A stretch of DNA of 64,000 nt. Source: Polytrichum commune (lineage: Eukaryota; Streptophyta; Polytrichopsida; Polytrichales; Polytrichaceae). The notes under the pieces were generated by a model. That model did no database searches, was not told where the DNA came from, and was given only the letters and a program-made list of their open reading frames with translations. Positions 7,870-21,199 of this stretch are shown here, in pieces (the stretch's first letter is position 1; every line of letters begins with the position of its first letter). The position numbers and the translations under genes were made by a program. The stretch is taken from the NCBI GenBank assembly GCA_950295325.1, contig OX485805.1, positions 54,026,758 to 54,090,757 on the forward strand, read 5' to 3'.

Positions 7870-10561
7870 TGTGGTACAACTTTTTGGTCTCAGAATAGTC
7901 ATTTTAGGATTTTGATAGGAGGTGAATTCATATCGACACTCGAAATGTGAAATGGACACTAAAGTAAGTCATTAGTGACCAATTATCCGAAATGAGCTAA
8001 GGGTGAGACATTTAGTTCATATGAAACAGTTTCCAAGAGGAAGAGTCTTTTGGGCAGGGCAATAGACATGTGACCAAGTCGAAGAGCCTTATGAAATCTG
8101 GCCCCAAGAGGCAAGGAAGCTAGTTCAGGGGATATAGAGGAGAAGGGAGAGAGGAGAAAGTAGTTCCTCTCGAGAAGAGAGTCTCCCTCGTCTTGCAGTT
8201 TTTGAGTGAGTCTAGCTTGGGTGTGAAGCCCTTTTGAATGTACATTTTTACCCTACATAATATCATAAGCGTGAAGCTATATTATTACCTGTGTGTGTGA
8301 GGATTAAATATGTTGTGTTGGTGCTGGTCGTGAATCGTTTACATCAAATTTGTAATTCCCTGGTCCGGGAAGAATCCAGATTGAATTTGTGATACCTTAT
8401 TCCTGTGAAGGGAGTGAGTCTTGATGTGTGGTTGTTTCTCTCAAGGGAATTGAGAGAAATTGCTTGTGGGAGTGTTGAGTCTCTTCTGAGAAGGAAGAGA
8501 TTCTTCCGGGTTCATTGAAGTGAATGGAATTCCATGAATTGTCCTGAAAACCTCTAGTTGTAATAAGTCGTGTTGTGAATGTATCTAAGTACAAGGAGGT
8601 GCTTTAACAATGTAATCCGGTGAAAAGAGTTTGTCTGAGAAGATACACGGGTTGTGTCTTGAATCCTGTCAAAGGAAATTGGGATAGTTTGTAAGTGTCC
8701 CTCTGTCTGGTGCATAGAATGTCAGAGGGAGTTTCTGTCACCGTGCTACTGCAGTTGATGTTGCAACATATTCGTAGGTTTCAGAAGTGTGAACACCTAC
8801 TTTAGTTGAGAATAATTGTCCACCCATTGAAGTGGTCTTGCAAAATCAATCTGAGAGAACCTCAGATATAGAATTCTGATATCTGTTTGAGTTTGAGTAT
8901 GATGGTGCGGTGGATTTCTCCTGTGAAAGGAGTGATGTAACTACCCTTAATCTTATGAGCACGGTGAGAAGTAGTGTCGAGTGGTGTATCGTCTCCCTTG
9001 GTAGTGAAGTGAATGAATCTTGTGAGTGTGAAGTTAATTCTCTCTGGGTGTGTTCAGCCATGTGATTTGGCTGTGGCAATCTTGAGCTATCTGATGTGAA
9101 GTCAGAGCAAATGCTTAAGCACCAACTTCTCACCCAATCTGAAATTTCGATAAGTGCGCACGTTGAGATCTAACTTCTGTGAAAAGAGATTGAAAAGTCT
9201 GTGATAATTAATTCGTTCAAACTATAATCTTGCACAGAAAAGGAGAGGGAAGCAACCTCGTGTTTGTCTCCCCTTCTCAGAGAAAAGGGTGGCAGATTGT
9301 TACCCTGGTTCGTTCATCCACATATGAATAAAGCACCTTATCGGAGAACGATCAAATGCCACCAGAAGAGTGATTCTCCCCGATGAAGGTGGATTGCAGT
9401 TTGAGAAGCAAGAAAGTGACTGTGATGGTCCTCTTTTTCTACTAATGAGGATAGTTCTCGATGTGAGCTAGTGGAACTTCGGAATTAGTTCCATGAATTC
9501 TCTAAGAGTGCACTGGTAGAAACGTGGAGACGAAGGATCAGTTCAATTTCACAAGGAGAAGATTGTATGTGAAAGGAATGATGCGCCTGGCGAAGAAGAA
9601 GAAGGTGCCGCGTGCAAGTGGAGTCTGCTGACGGAGCCAACGTGGCTGATCGCGAGGAAGAAGCCGTGGGCGAGAACTAAGCCGCCCATTAACCCATATG
9701 GTTTGGGTGAGGCTAACAGGGCAAGCATAAAAGGAGGAGTGGCCAGCATCACATTCGAGAACTTGACGCTGACTTGGTTCCTGGTGACTGGCTACTTGTT
9801 ACTGGTTACTGGATACTAAGACTATGGCCCTCTCTATGAGACGTGACTTGACACTGGTTACTTGTGACTAGACTATGGCCGTGCCGTGCAGATTATGGTC
9901 CTACCGATTAGACTCTTACGGTCCCGGTCCGGTTCAGTTCGCTTCGCTTAGACTCGGTCACTAGGTTACTGTCACACGTTAGACTTTTGTTAATTTCAAT
10001 AATTTATTTTAATGCATTCAATTCCATTGTGAAAGTGTTAAGTCTAAAACTGACTAAGGCAATAATTCATTTCTATGGTCTTTATCTAATTAAATCAATC
10101 ACTTAACCATAGGAGGAGTCAAGTGTGAACATGATATCCTTACTAATTGTGGTGTGGCCTTTTGGTACTTGGTTACTTTACTGAAGAGACTATGGTTCAC
10201 TCAAGGAGTTCATGCCTTGGGTTTTCTAAGACTATGGCGTAACCAAATGACAATTGCTGAGCTGTGACTCCCTGAATTGCAAAACACATTATAAGAGTGA
10301 TGTTACTGATGAGAGTGGGTTGTGAGGGAGTGACTGATCAATTGCATGTACTGCTGTGAGTGACCCTCAACCTTAATTGAATTAATCCTAAAACTCGCTC
10401 TAGAAGTCTTCTTCCCTGTGTTTGTTGTCCTAAATACATCCTAATTCTCTTGTAATCTATCAATGAACTCAATGGTGATCCCTAGATGCAACACCTGACA
10501 CTCATTTGGTCTTCCCTGTGTGGTTTTCTTAATTGGAACCCAATCTAAAAACCTATCTACA
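7870..10561 (+). mobile_element. 2.69-kb solo LTR with CTCCC target duplication
   Basis: It starts TGTGGTACAACTTTTTGG and ends CCTATCTACA, the TG..CA ends of an LTR. The five bases before it (7865-7869) and after it (10562-10566) are both CTCCC, so this is a complete insertion with no internal region: a solo LTR left by recombination between two LTRs. Both ends match the reverse complement of the element at 29052-31479, and an internal purine-rich string (GATATAGAGGAGAAGG, about 8138) is also shared. The interior has no coding potential. It has many short echoes such as GACTATGG (six or more, 9.8-10.25 kb) and TCCTGTGAARGGAGTG (near 8402, 8667 and 8919). The length is unusually great for an LTR. 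Confidence 0.88.
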
Positions 10562-10566
10562 CTCCC

Positions 10567-11432
10567 CATCTACCTCCTAGTCCCATGGTCCACATGGCTA
10601 GGTAGGATATCTATACCTACATGATCCTTGGTAGTTGCCCGCATCCCCACAGCCCCCACCATTTTCCTCTCACTAAAACATTCATTAAGGATGCACCGCG
10701 GCAATGGATCCAATTCCCTCATGGGTGGTTCTTAGGTAGATTAGAGCCACCCAACTTTCATTACGAGAAAAATAAAAGACTATTCACATGTATAGAAAAT
10801 CACTTATAAACAATGTATTACCACGATTTCAACTGAAAGTAAAATATAAAGACATTTATATATTCCTATAGATGACATCCTTACCAACCTATGGACATCA
10901 AGAACACATAATTTTTATATTCATTCAATAAATGTACGGGAATTCTTGTACAAGTCAAATATCAAAAGTTAAATGATGATGATCCTCATTACCGGTCACC
11001 TTTACTAAGTGTGACATCTTATTATTCACCAAATTTGGTTAGAAAATAGGAAATCGAAATAAACTGGCACCCCACATAGAAGTACTCCCCCATTAAATGG
11101 GTGACATCACCCATTTTTGGGATGATGTCACCCATTTCTCACCCACTTAAAAAATGGACCGACACTGGCACATGGAACTTGGCCCTAATGACCCCTTGCC
11201 TTCTTTGTGCCTCTATGCTTTGGCAGCTATGAGGAGCACCCGGTTGACGGCACAAAGGAATGCAACATTAAAATAATCGACTAAATTATATGGTATGCTT
11301 TGCACACGTTTGTGTACTGCACCAATCAGTTTGGGCTGTCCTTATTTGAAATAAAGAGTCTTATGTTTTATTTAGAGTTTTGCATGTCAAAGTTCTTGTG
11401 AAATATTCAATACGCAATTCATACAAGCTACA
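10567..11432. other. intergenic with one perfect inverted repeat
   Basis: No coding potential seen. The only structure is the hairpin listed separately at 11095-11137. Confidence 0.5.
11095..11137. repeat. perfect 15-bp inverted repeat, 13-base loop
   Basis: AAATGGGTGACATCA at 11095-11109 is exactly complementary to 11123-11137. The loop CCCATTTTTGGGA is itself a small hairpin. No T-run or gene supports a terminator; a MITE relic is possible. Confidence 0.85.
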
Positions 11433-11786
11433 TCAAATAGTCCTCATGTAGTGCACCACACTGATTTTGTGGAGCCCACGCTATTTCTCATTATGAGATT
11501 TAATGTCAACCACATTAATTTTCAACTCACATTAAATTTATGGTAGAAAATTGACATCAACCTCATTAATTGGTTTTTGAGAAAATTAATCACTGTGATT
11601 ACTTTATTTTGTGCTACATTTATCCTAAAACTAATATGCAATGTGTTGGTCAAAAGTATTCGTGAAGTCTTAGAGGAAGATTTGGGGTCTTGGACCCACG
11701 GTAATTCCACCTTCAAAAGAAAATTGGTGTGGCCCACACTAATTTTATTCACGCTAATATTCCACCGACACTATAAGGACTACAAT
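11433..11786. mobile_element. MITE, CTAAATAGTCCTATTAGTG family, degenerate copy
   Basis: The left end AAATAGTCCTCATGTAGTG and the right end GACACTATAAGGACTAC are inverted relatives of the family terminus. Internal strings such as GGTCTTGGACCCAC and GTGTGGCCCACACTAATTTT are shared with the copy at 61992-62317. Non-coding. Confidence 0.6.
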
Positions 11787-11834
11787 GTTTGTGGTATTTC
11801 GTGTCACGTACAATATTTGCAAAGAGCCTCAACA

Positions 11835-12330
11835 AGATGCCTAGAGGTCTCAAAGTGTCACGCCCACTAATTGCCAATATGATATTATTCATCAACATAA
11901 GTAACAATTTTAAGTGAATTTTTTTAAGGGTTTAGGGCATTTAGCATACCACAATGGGATACTTGAGATGATAGTTTTCCAATTTAGAGTGCAAGGGGTA
12001 GATATTATTGAGCATACTCATGACAAATGCCATTTTTTTATATTTTAGTATGCAAGAGGAAAATATTCTTGAACAGAGTAATGCCATGTGTCATTCATGC
12101 ACACTTCAGTCGACTTGTACACCATTGTTTAACATAAGGCATGCACCTCATAATGCTATTGAGCGTACTCATGCTAAGATACTAGTAAGTGGAGTTGAAT
12201 GTCAAGAGTCATGAGGTGACACCAATGGTCAACTTGTTGAGCATTAGTGTAACCTAGCATATACCTCAAAATAAGGTAAGTTACACTGTTATGCATGTGA
12301 CACTAAATACCATAAACAATGTATTGAGGA
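11835..12330 (+). repeat. dispersed direct repeat, copy 1 (partner at 36705)
   Basis: About 490 bp is colinear with 36705-37185. Shared strings include GTCTCAAAGTGTCAC, CAACATAAGTAAC, TTTTAGTATGCAA and AATACCATAAAC. The sequence is AT-rich and non-coding with no obvious ends; probably part of a larger unclassified element. Confidence 0.75.
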
Positions 12331-12339
12331 GTGTTAACA

Positions 12340-14750
12340 TGTGAGTGGTGGGCAGTGAGCGGTAACTTGCGAGCAATGAAGTTGGCAAAATATTTGGAGA
12401 TGAACCCACTAGTATCCTATAACCGTGATATTTTGGCATAATTAGCAACATCTTTGTTTATAATAATATGAGTGGGAAGTTCACACAAAGTGCAACCAAC
12501 CTAACAAATGCCTTAGTTTACTCTTGAAATCAACAACTGCAAGCTTGACATGAGAGTTTGGAGATGATTTTGAATATTGTTGTTAGATTCAACACTCAAT
12601 TTCTTTATAAAAATAAAAATAAAAATGCAATTACATTCCAAGTATTGAGCAATTACATCCCAAGAGATTTGAATATTTTAGATTGTGTGGGAGGATCTTT
12701 GCCCCTAGGTATTGGTCACCAAGGAAGCTTAAGGGCTGAAGAATGTTATGCAATCTTCAGTCCCAATGCAAGGTCCATCAAGATAGGGGTGTTTTGAACC
12801 CCAAATTTTTTGGACCCGCACCTTAATGTAAACCCACCTTTAATTATGCACCACTAGATTTGACTTGAAAAGCTATGAGCACCTCATGCAAGGAAGGCCG
12901 CTTTGGATGTTCCAAGGGCCACCACAATTGCAATTAATCCACACTTGTCACGTGAATGGTCGGGACCTTGGAATGGACGTCCACTCAAATGCAGGCCAAA
13001 GTGGAAGAGAAACAGCACTATTTAATTAAATGCTGGCCGGTCCCAGCCCGGCCCATCAAAGACTAACTAAGTTGATAATATAAGTGTGATGGAACCGTGA
13101 CCTTGGCAGCCATGCCTGCATGCATGCAAGCAACAATATCCTATTGAATTGCATGGCATTGTACATGAGGTACTAAGGTAGGAGCACCCAAAATCAACAC
13201 CCTCGAAATCTTGTATAATAAGTACATGTTGGTTTTGAGACTGTTCTCCATGTGAACATCATATCCTCTTAACGGTTTTGGGTGCCAACACAATTTTCAC
13301 TTCAAAAATTTGTTTAAATTATGGGGGGAAAAACCAAAAAAACGCACAATATTTTTATTTTTTTCTCCCTTGTTTTACTTGGGAATTTTTTTCTGGTTCA
13401 TACGGCTATCACATGTATGCCAAATACCTTAATTTCTTGGTGTGAGATGCTCCTAGCTTAAAAGTACAAGGCCTTTGTCTAAGTTCTTAACCCTGAAGCG
13501 TCAAAGAGGCCCTATCCGGATTGGTGAAAAAAAATAAAAATGGCAAAATATCACAAAATGTCTACTTCAAAACTTAAAAGTTAAATATTCTCTCAAAAAA
13601 ATCGCTAGTTATTTGAAATTTGGATGAAATCGCCCCAAAAATGATAATTTTAGTAAAGTTCAAGATGAATGTCGCATTACATCCAAGTAATATCATATAA
13701 TAAGAATGTCCCCGTGACCATGATCACCACTTTGGCTCCTACAACAAAATGAATAAAGATACATTGATCCAGACCTTGACATGCACAAATATGGGTTTTT
13801 GAGTTACATACTTCTATTTTAAGCTAATTGTGCTAAAAAGTGATCCTATGTGATACTAACTTACTTTTCAAGCGCACTTTCCCAAATTGGTTGAATACCT
13901 TAATGTTATTGAAGAAATGAGTTCAAACAAATAGTTTGGGTGCCTTTGGATGCATCTACATACAAGTTAGTATTTTGATCACCAAAGTCATATGTGATTA
14001 TACATGTTACTTTCTCCTTGACATAAGTTAATGTATTAAATGAAAAATGTTAAGTCCAAAACATTTTAGTCTTTTGACTTGATGAGAACATAAAAATTAT
14101 GTATATGGACATGAATTGAGCATGAATATGAATAACACCGTCAAGCAAGATATGATCCCTTTCACCCTCTCCCTAGCTGCCCCACCCATCCCAATTTGAA
14201 AAGCCAAGAGGTGGGCATTGGGCATGGTTAAGGTGGAGGCTTGAAGTGGAGGCATGTAGCAATTGATGGTGGTTAATATCACATGTTTTATTTTATTTTA
14301 AATATGGATATATATGATGAGGATGTTATGTAAATCTATTGATATTGGTGAGGTATGGGTATTTAAAGGTATTTTCTTTTCAATGTCATTTAGGTCTATA
14401 TCATGCATGAACCTTAACTAGCATCAACTTGCTATAACACACTACATATTGGTATTAGAATGTTGTTGATCAAGATAACAACTTGGATATACAAAGATTC
14501 TCTCATTTTGTGTTATCCACCAACTATCAATATTTGATTGATATTACGATTTGAAAACCAATCAAGTAGATTCTTTGATTTAACATGTTGATACCATGCA
14601 TTCATCTATTAACAAGTCAACATTGTTAGCAACCCTTGTCAGGACTCTTCATTAACTTCAATTGAAAATAGAGGAACTAGATAACATAGTGTGATTTGAA
14701 GGGGATTCTATTGTCTGCACACCCCAATTCCCGAGGGCATGAGAACAACA
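12340..14750. other. intergenic, no feature seen
   Basis: AT-rich, only short random frames. I see no repeat shared with the rest of the window and no splice-supported coding segment. Confidence 0.5.
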
Positions 14751-15060
14751 CTAAATAGTCCTATTAGCGAGGGTGGAAAATCAACATGGAAATGATTAAT
14801 ATGGGCAATTCTAATTGTCTAATCGAGTGGAAATAATGTGGGTGCAAGACACTTGGTCTCCCTCTCAGTATTCCTTGAGACTTTCGACCAACACCTTACA
14901 TCAAATAAAATATTCACCCAAAAGTAAATAATCACCCAATTTTATTTTATTTAAAGAAATTAATGTCACGCACACTAATTTCAAACTAGAGATCTGGTGT
15001 GGTTTGAAATTTAACTTGGCTCTAGAATTGTTGTGACCCACACTAATAGGGCTAGTTAGT
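14751..15060. mobile_element. MITE, CTAAATAGTCCTATTAGTG family
   Basis: The left end CTAAATAGTCCTATTAG is mirrored by the right end CACTAATAGGGCTAGTTAG. About 310 bp, non-coding, containing the family strings GTGACCCACACTAATAG and TTAATGTCACGCACACTAAT. A second copy begins only about 50 bp downstream. Confidence 0.7.
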
Positions 15061-15108
15061 ATAAGTACCCCATGAAGGCATAACAATGTTATGGACTATG
15101 CAATTTCA

Positions 15109-15442
15109 TTAAATAGTCCTATGAGTGTAGGTCACGGTAATTCTCTAGAGCCCGCAATAATTCTCAACCCATGCCAAATTTCTAATTTAAAATTAATGTG
15201 AGCCATTATAAAAAAATTCTAGGAAACTGATGTGGGTGAATATTAAATTTCATGCTACTTTTGATCTAAGATGATTATTTTATTTTATGTAAGGTGTTGA
15301 TCACAAGTCTCAAGAAAGACTCAAGGGAAGACCTTGAGTCTTGAATGCATGTTATTTCCACCCCGGGCCTACTAAACAATTAAAGTGGCGCACGTTAATT
15401 ATTTCCACACTAATTTCCCACCCACACTAATAGGACTGTTTA
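15109..15442. mobile_element. MITE, CTAAATAGTCCTATTAGTG family
   Basis: The left end TTAAATAGTCCTATGAGTG pairs with the right end CACACTAATAGGACTGTTTA. About 330 bp, non-coding. It forms a near-tandem pair with the preceding copy. Confidence 0.7.
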
Positions 15443-17320
15443 GTGGACCTAACGCGCAATCAGTTTTAAGAAGCTGTTTCTGGATTTCAAAAAGTTATTG
15501 AGAATTTAGTCTCCTTGCCAGGCATTGATGCCATTTCACCATATAGTGATCTACATAACTTATGTGCTATCATCAGTGTAGGTTGCGAAACTCTGTAAAT
15601 TTCCTGTAAGGAATTTATCAGACTCTGATTAAAAAATGATTTACAAATCACCTCATTAGAATTACAAGTATACTAGAAATCATTTAGACCACTGAGTTAG
15701 ATCAACTCTGAAAATTATTTACGACAGTTTTATTATATTAACTTAATAATAGTGCATAGATTCTCAGACAGTCGTGAAGAATGTGAGATCAGTACTTAAG
15801 CCTTGCACAGGTCCTGGACTTCTGGTGGCAGTGAGATTTCTTCAGCAGAAGAGTTACCCCAGTCAAAGTGTCGGCACTTCAACATGGTATGGCAATCATT
15901 CTGAGGGGAATATTGTAAACCGGTTAACCATTGTAGACTCAAGCGTCAACACTAGGTATTCATTTAAATAATCAACAAACATGCACTTTCGACAATCATA
16001 TAACTAAATCAAGGGAGGTCCGATTTTCAATGCAATCTTTGTTGATGCTTTATCATAGATTTACAAATGCAACACAACTTTCGTTGCGTAAATCTGATCA
16101 GTAAAAGTTGGAGAACATGAAAAAGGAATCAAATACCACACACATACCCTATCTAATGAACTTTCTGAATTTTGCAAATCAAAGGGGCTCCTCTGGAATT
16201 TGGGGGCAATTGATGCTAAAGTGTACATCCTTGGTCTGAGAGCCAGAAGGGGGGCTGATTGCTTTCAGTGACAATTTCTCCCTGCAACTAATCTGATGCA
16301 GTTGATATCAATCAGAAACAAATATTGGCTTCATCTTCTACGTCTCAGATTTGACATAACAGGCAATCTGCTCCATTCCCAGAAGATGCACTCATATTTT
16401 CATCACCTTTCTATTTGTTTCAAATGTCGCAAATGTCTATGTTGCAGGAAAGTCCAACATGAAACCAAAATGCCATCTTCAAAACCAGGTTAGGCACTCA
16501 ATTATCAATGATACAGTTAAAAGAGGCTGTGCAAATCCTTGATTTATTGCAATCTGTCAATAGCCCTTGAGAAGACTCTCATTGAGTGACCACAATTTCT
16601 GTCTACAGCCACGCACTATTACACAACCCGTGTTCTTAAAGGAAGCATCCACTGCCTCATATCAACACAACAATGGCATCAGAAATTTTAGTGTGTTACT
16701 TCCTTGTGCTGGATCCCAAGAACTCAGTCTACAACAACAGCAACCACTATAATAAACTCTTTTCATGCATTACTAATAGTAACGTAAAAAGCAGCTATGG
16801 AAATTGGTATGGATATGAGCTGAATGTCAGCTGTTTATATTGATACACTAGAGTTCGGATTGTCAGAAATGAGTTATATTGAGTGGTGGAAAAGGAAGGT
16901 CCACATCACAGATATAATGTAACTATCCACGTTCAGAGCTTAGCAGACAATAGCTCAACAAAAAACAAAGTGTACAAAACACTAGGAAGGAAGTGGTAAC
17001 TGCCACACATCATTGTACACAACCAAAACTCGTAAAAAAAAACACACACACACACAAACACACATGTTTGAGTACCATTTCTTATGAGCATTAATAGACG
17101 CACCCAAACAGCCTACTAGATGCTCATCAATGCATGCTAATTAAAAAGTCACAAAGGAATACTTGGCAATCCAATATTCATGTGACCCCCACACCTAACA
17201 CTTGTGGCTGTTGCATAGATTTCGGTGTGGTGGCCAGAGCGCATCCCATGGATAGCCCTAACCTGCCTTACCCTTTGCCAGCCTCCTCAAAGTCGTATTA
17301 ATACAGCCTCTCAGGTGGCC
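15443..17320. other. intergenic, more complex sequence downstream of the F-box pseudogene
   Basis: Less AT-rich and less repetitive than its surroundings. It contains a (CA)n run near 17039-17065 and several unsupported frames of 60-65 codons on the plus strand. Plausible acceptor and donor strings (for example TATGTTGCAG|G near 16447) occur, but I cannot join them into a protein. It could include 3' sequence of the neighbouring gene or a non-coding transcript. Confidence 0.35.
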
Positions 17321-18367
17321 TCATGACGTAGATGGTGGATTTAAGCCGAACGTGGTGAAGTTGGAGTTCAACCCTATGTTGTTGTTGACAGTGCTCCAGG
17401 GACCATCCTCATATACCTTCATACACTTCTTAGAGGGCATTGCGGTCCACAATTTGCACGACATTTTGGACGATGTTTTCTCCTTCACCTTGAGCTCGTG
17501 AATCTCGAGCTGCCACTTTTTGTTTTGTTCCTCCCTGCCACCATGAATGGACGGTCACATGCGACAGCCAGTTGCGGAACTCAGAGGCTCAGAGGCAATT
17601 GGACATCAACCTCATTCCACTTGTTGTGATGGATGTCATATGTCATGAGTGTATGGCCCATGCCATCCCAAAATAGAGTGTAAAGCAACCCCCGGAACAT
17701 GATGTATGAGCTCACTGCATTGCAATCCGCCAGTGGGTTGCATAGACTTAGCCAAGGACTCAAATACATGCTCTCAGGACAAGGCTGGCACCTTCTTGTT
17801 GAAATCATTTATGAGGAAAAGCTTGTACTGGTGATTTTCGAGCTCCACCATGATGACAACCAGGTTGAGTTTGCCGTCGCCGTAGCATGTGTGTAGCTTC
17901 AATGGAGGCAGCCGCTTTGTCGTTTCCGCAACAGGGTTACAAACAACCATGGCATGGTCATCTTTTTGCAAGCCTATGTACAAAACACATATGAGGCTCC
18001 CACCGGATGCTACCATCCTGCGTTCAGGAAAGGCTTCCATGCCTTCGAGGCGCCCATTGACGAATTTGTCCTCAAGAGTGTACCATCTCCCTTCCTAGAA
18101 ATCAATCAGGGTCCAATCTTGTGGTGAGATTTTTGCAGTCCCGAAGGTGTTGGGTGTGACCAGAGAGTACACTTTCTTGTGGGACTCCATCACGGACTTG
18201 TCTTCCAGCTCATTGAATATTGTGGGTGTCGCACCTATGATTTTCTTCCATCTCTTACACACACCACGGCATCTGGTGAGCGCACGGAGAGGTAGAAATG
18301 ACAAAATGCTCTCGAGGATCTCGGGCTGGAGCCCACTCCATGACTCGTTGCTGTTCGCCGGACTCAT
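17321..18367 (-). pseudogene. F-box/kelch-type protein, broken
   Basis: F-box proteins are the substrate-choosing subunits of SCF ubiquitin ligases. The start at 18367 gives a short leader, then a clear F-box (WSGLQPEILESILSFLPL followed by CRGVCKRWKKII, residues about 10-50). After it come kelch-like segments: GGSLICVLYIG, ALTRC-linked downstream VVCNPVAETTKRLPPL, YDIHHNKWNEVDVQLP and HGGREEQNKKWQLEIHEL. Total span about 349 codons, the usual size for this plant family. It is interrupted by an in-frame TAG near 18095, a frame change near 17800, an in-frame TGA near 17581 and another frame change near 17535. Conserved sequence continues across each break without missing segments, so they are lesions and not introns. 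Probably a recently inactivated family member. Confidence 0.85.
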
Positions 18368-18559
18368 AGTCCAAGATGATGATGAATTCGCAAGAAACTC
18401 TCCAATTATGTTATGCAGAACTCTCAGAGGCTGATTTTAAATGTCACCTCTGCTGTCCTGTAACGTGACCATGGCCGTCACTTTGAAATGTGCAAACCTG
18501 CAATCTGCATAACATGTGCGGCCCCGATCAGCAGGGTGCATATTCGCACTTTCTTGTCA

Positions 18560-18870
18560 AATTTTCTGACAGGTTGGAAGACCTAATTCAGTTTCTGGAT
18601 CTTGAAAGCCAGCAATTATAGCCCAATCTCAACATTATGTTGGCCCAACGACGAACACAATGTAGGTTGGTTACGAACGTTCTGAAAATTTGGAAGACCT
18701 CAGTCAGTTTCTGAAATTTGACAGCCAACAGTTACAGTCCAAGCTGAACATTGTGTTGGTCCAAAGACGAACACAATGCAGGTTGCTTGCGAGTATTCTG
18801 AGAGATTGGAAGATCTAATTCAGTTTCCGAAATGTAAGAGCCAACAATCATAGTCCAATCTCAACATTGC
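18560..18870. repeat. 116-bp tandem repeat, about 2.6 copies
   Basis: TTGGAAGA starts at 18574, 18690 and 18806, a 116-bp period. Units share CAGTTTC, AGCCAACA, CCCAATCTCAACATT and GACGAACACAATG. It lies just upstream of the minus-strand F-box pseudogene, in the place of its promoter. Confidence 0.85.
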
Positions 18871-21199
18871 TGTACAATACACAAGCGCCATGGTGAGAAG
18901 TTTCACCCAATTCCCAGTCTATATCAGGACACATGATACCACAAGAGAGAAGTGCACAAAGCTCAGAATACATTACCAGAGACACAACTTGGCTACTCAA
19001 GGAACGCGCAACAATACATCCAACAACATTAAGGAGACCTAATCGCACAACACATGATTCACTTCGAGCAACCGCTTGGCTCAACGCAAGAGAACATCTT
19101 TCAGCACAGGCAAACACATTCAACAAGCAGATGAAGTTACCATGTCTACACTCCCGGATCCTTCCTCTGCAACAAGACGAAAAGAGTGAACTTGCGCCGC
19201 CAGGAATGTTGAATTCAATGCACATCATAGGTTAGTTCATTCTGTTATCCAGAGTCCCTCACATTTCCAAATTGACAAGTGTCAACGAAATGTGTGTGGA
19301 CTATCCTCGCATCCAACTGTCTACATGTTGCTAGATTAGGTGTCATTTGATCCTATCAATTACCCCCGTTGGTTCAAAAACATCCTACTAACTTGCTGTA
19401 CTTATATATGCAAATGGTTGTAAATTCGTCCCTTTGGGTTGCCAAGGGGCTCTAAGGCAAATGGCCCATTTCCAACCACTTAAGCAGTTTAGCATATTTG
19501 CAGTATGATTATGATGATGATGAAAAATGTCATGTGTAGAGATAAAAATAAGAATTAATTCATGTTTTTTCAAAAAAAAAATCGTATTATTTTGGTTTTC
19601 TAAGTGGATATTTCCTTTGACCTATGCTCATGATATTGGTTGCCCTTTTTCTCATCACCCATTGGTTACAAAACCAAGAACGCTTGATTTCAGTAATTGA
19701 TAATTGCATGCACCTAAATATGCTTGCAATCTAAACCTAGTTGTCAAATTTAGATCTTACACTTGGCTAAGTTGGTTTTCAATCATGACATGTCAGCAAC
19801 AATCAAAGATTGATGTTGTGTTGCATGAGAATAGGTTGGCCTAAGTTGCAAAAATGGGGTGGTGGTGGGAATGGGTCATGTACCATATATGATGGGTGTT
19901 GATAGGTAACCCCTCGAAGGGCCAATTTACTTCCATGCAATGATTTATATCATGTGCATGTTAAGAAACAACATCATATTTGTTGCATGGAAGTCCATAG
20001 TGATCCACCAATCAATATCAACAACTTTCAAGCTTACCACATTTTTGTGTTTTGTAACCTAGCAACCTTCATTTTACAACAGGTGACCAATTGTTTCTCA
20101 CAATGTGAAAAATGCTAAGGGGGTTAAATAAGAGGCAATTGTATGGTGCAAAACTTTGTAACACATTGATAATGACCTTATTCAAATACACCTTTGAACA
20201 TAACACTGCTAAAAGCTCCCCTTGGGGTTCCCATTTTAAGCATGGTAGGGCCTTGAATATGGATCTCGATTCCCAACTAGCTTTCAAGCAACTAGCTAGT
20301 TGTACAAGGGGTGACCGGAAAACACAGTTTATATTGTCCACATGGGGGCCCGGGAAACAATAGCACATTGCATCGTACTATGTGTTTTATTCTAGTATTA
20401 CAAAACCGGTCAGCCAAGCGCAGGTGCAAGCTCACTTGTTAGTTTGCTCTTACAAAGAGAATGATGTTCAAGTTGAGTATTGTTCATTCTGCAAGGTGAA
20501 CCATCATTGATGGGACATGATACTCTTCAAATTCCCAAAATTCCCGACACTAGGGATAAAGCACCCTAATGTTGAGTAATGTTATGAAGCTCATGTAGTC
20601 TAAAAGTTCATACATTAAACGCCGCATGCAAATCAAGTATTAATGTTCCACTTTAAAGCATGTTCCTCCCAATCATGAGTTGTGAAAAAGTACAAGAGGT
20701 GAGCAACCTCATCCTTAAGATGGAGAGGACAAACCTTGTTATCACCACCTCCTAATCTAAAGCTCCCCCGGTGCCTCTCACTCTAGTTCTCCATTAGTTC
20801 CACATAGAGAGTCTAGTCTTGTTAATTACACTCGTTCCAAAAGTTATCTTCATAAATAACTGAACTCTCATGGACTCACACTCTCATGTTCCTCATTTAC
20901 ACAAAATATAACACAATCATGTATGCACATGAGTCATTCATTAGTATTGTGAACTTTCAAACTTTGTACATTACAAAAACTTTACAACTTAACAATACTA
21001 TTGTGATTGCTATCAGCTCGAACCACCCAACCTTAGGAGAGGGTGAAAAGATTCTCTCTCCTCCCCTGAGCCCCCAATTGTATGTCAAAGGCACTACTTT
21101 TACTTTTTATTTCTCATATAGTATGAGTCTTCTATACATGATTATATCTTTGGTTCCACTATGAATCTTTGATCATTTGGCTCAATCATAATCATGTAC
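18871..21199. other. intergenic, no supported gene
   Basis: Open frames of 80-126 codons occur on both strands (18848-19235 and 20069-20368), each overlapped by a frame on the opposite strand, and none has recognisable motifs. A (GAT)n-like run lies at 19508-19522. Confidence 0.45.

Noticed and set aside
8400-9300. A possible regular repeat of TCCTGTGAAAGGAGTG-like strings at about 255-bp spacing within the solo LTR
   Set aside because: Only three or four degenerate hits and one off-phase; too weak to call a periodic array.
7870-10561. Calling this the 3' LTR of the adjacent gypsy element
   Set aside because: CTCCC directly flanks both ends, so it is an independent insertion; no matching LTR lies upstream of the pol.
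20069-20368. Opposed frames of 99 and 83 codons
   Set aside because: Neither shows motifs, splice support or a related copy.
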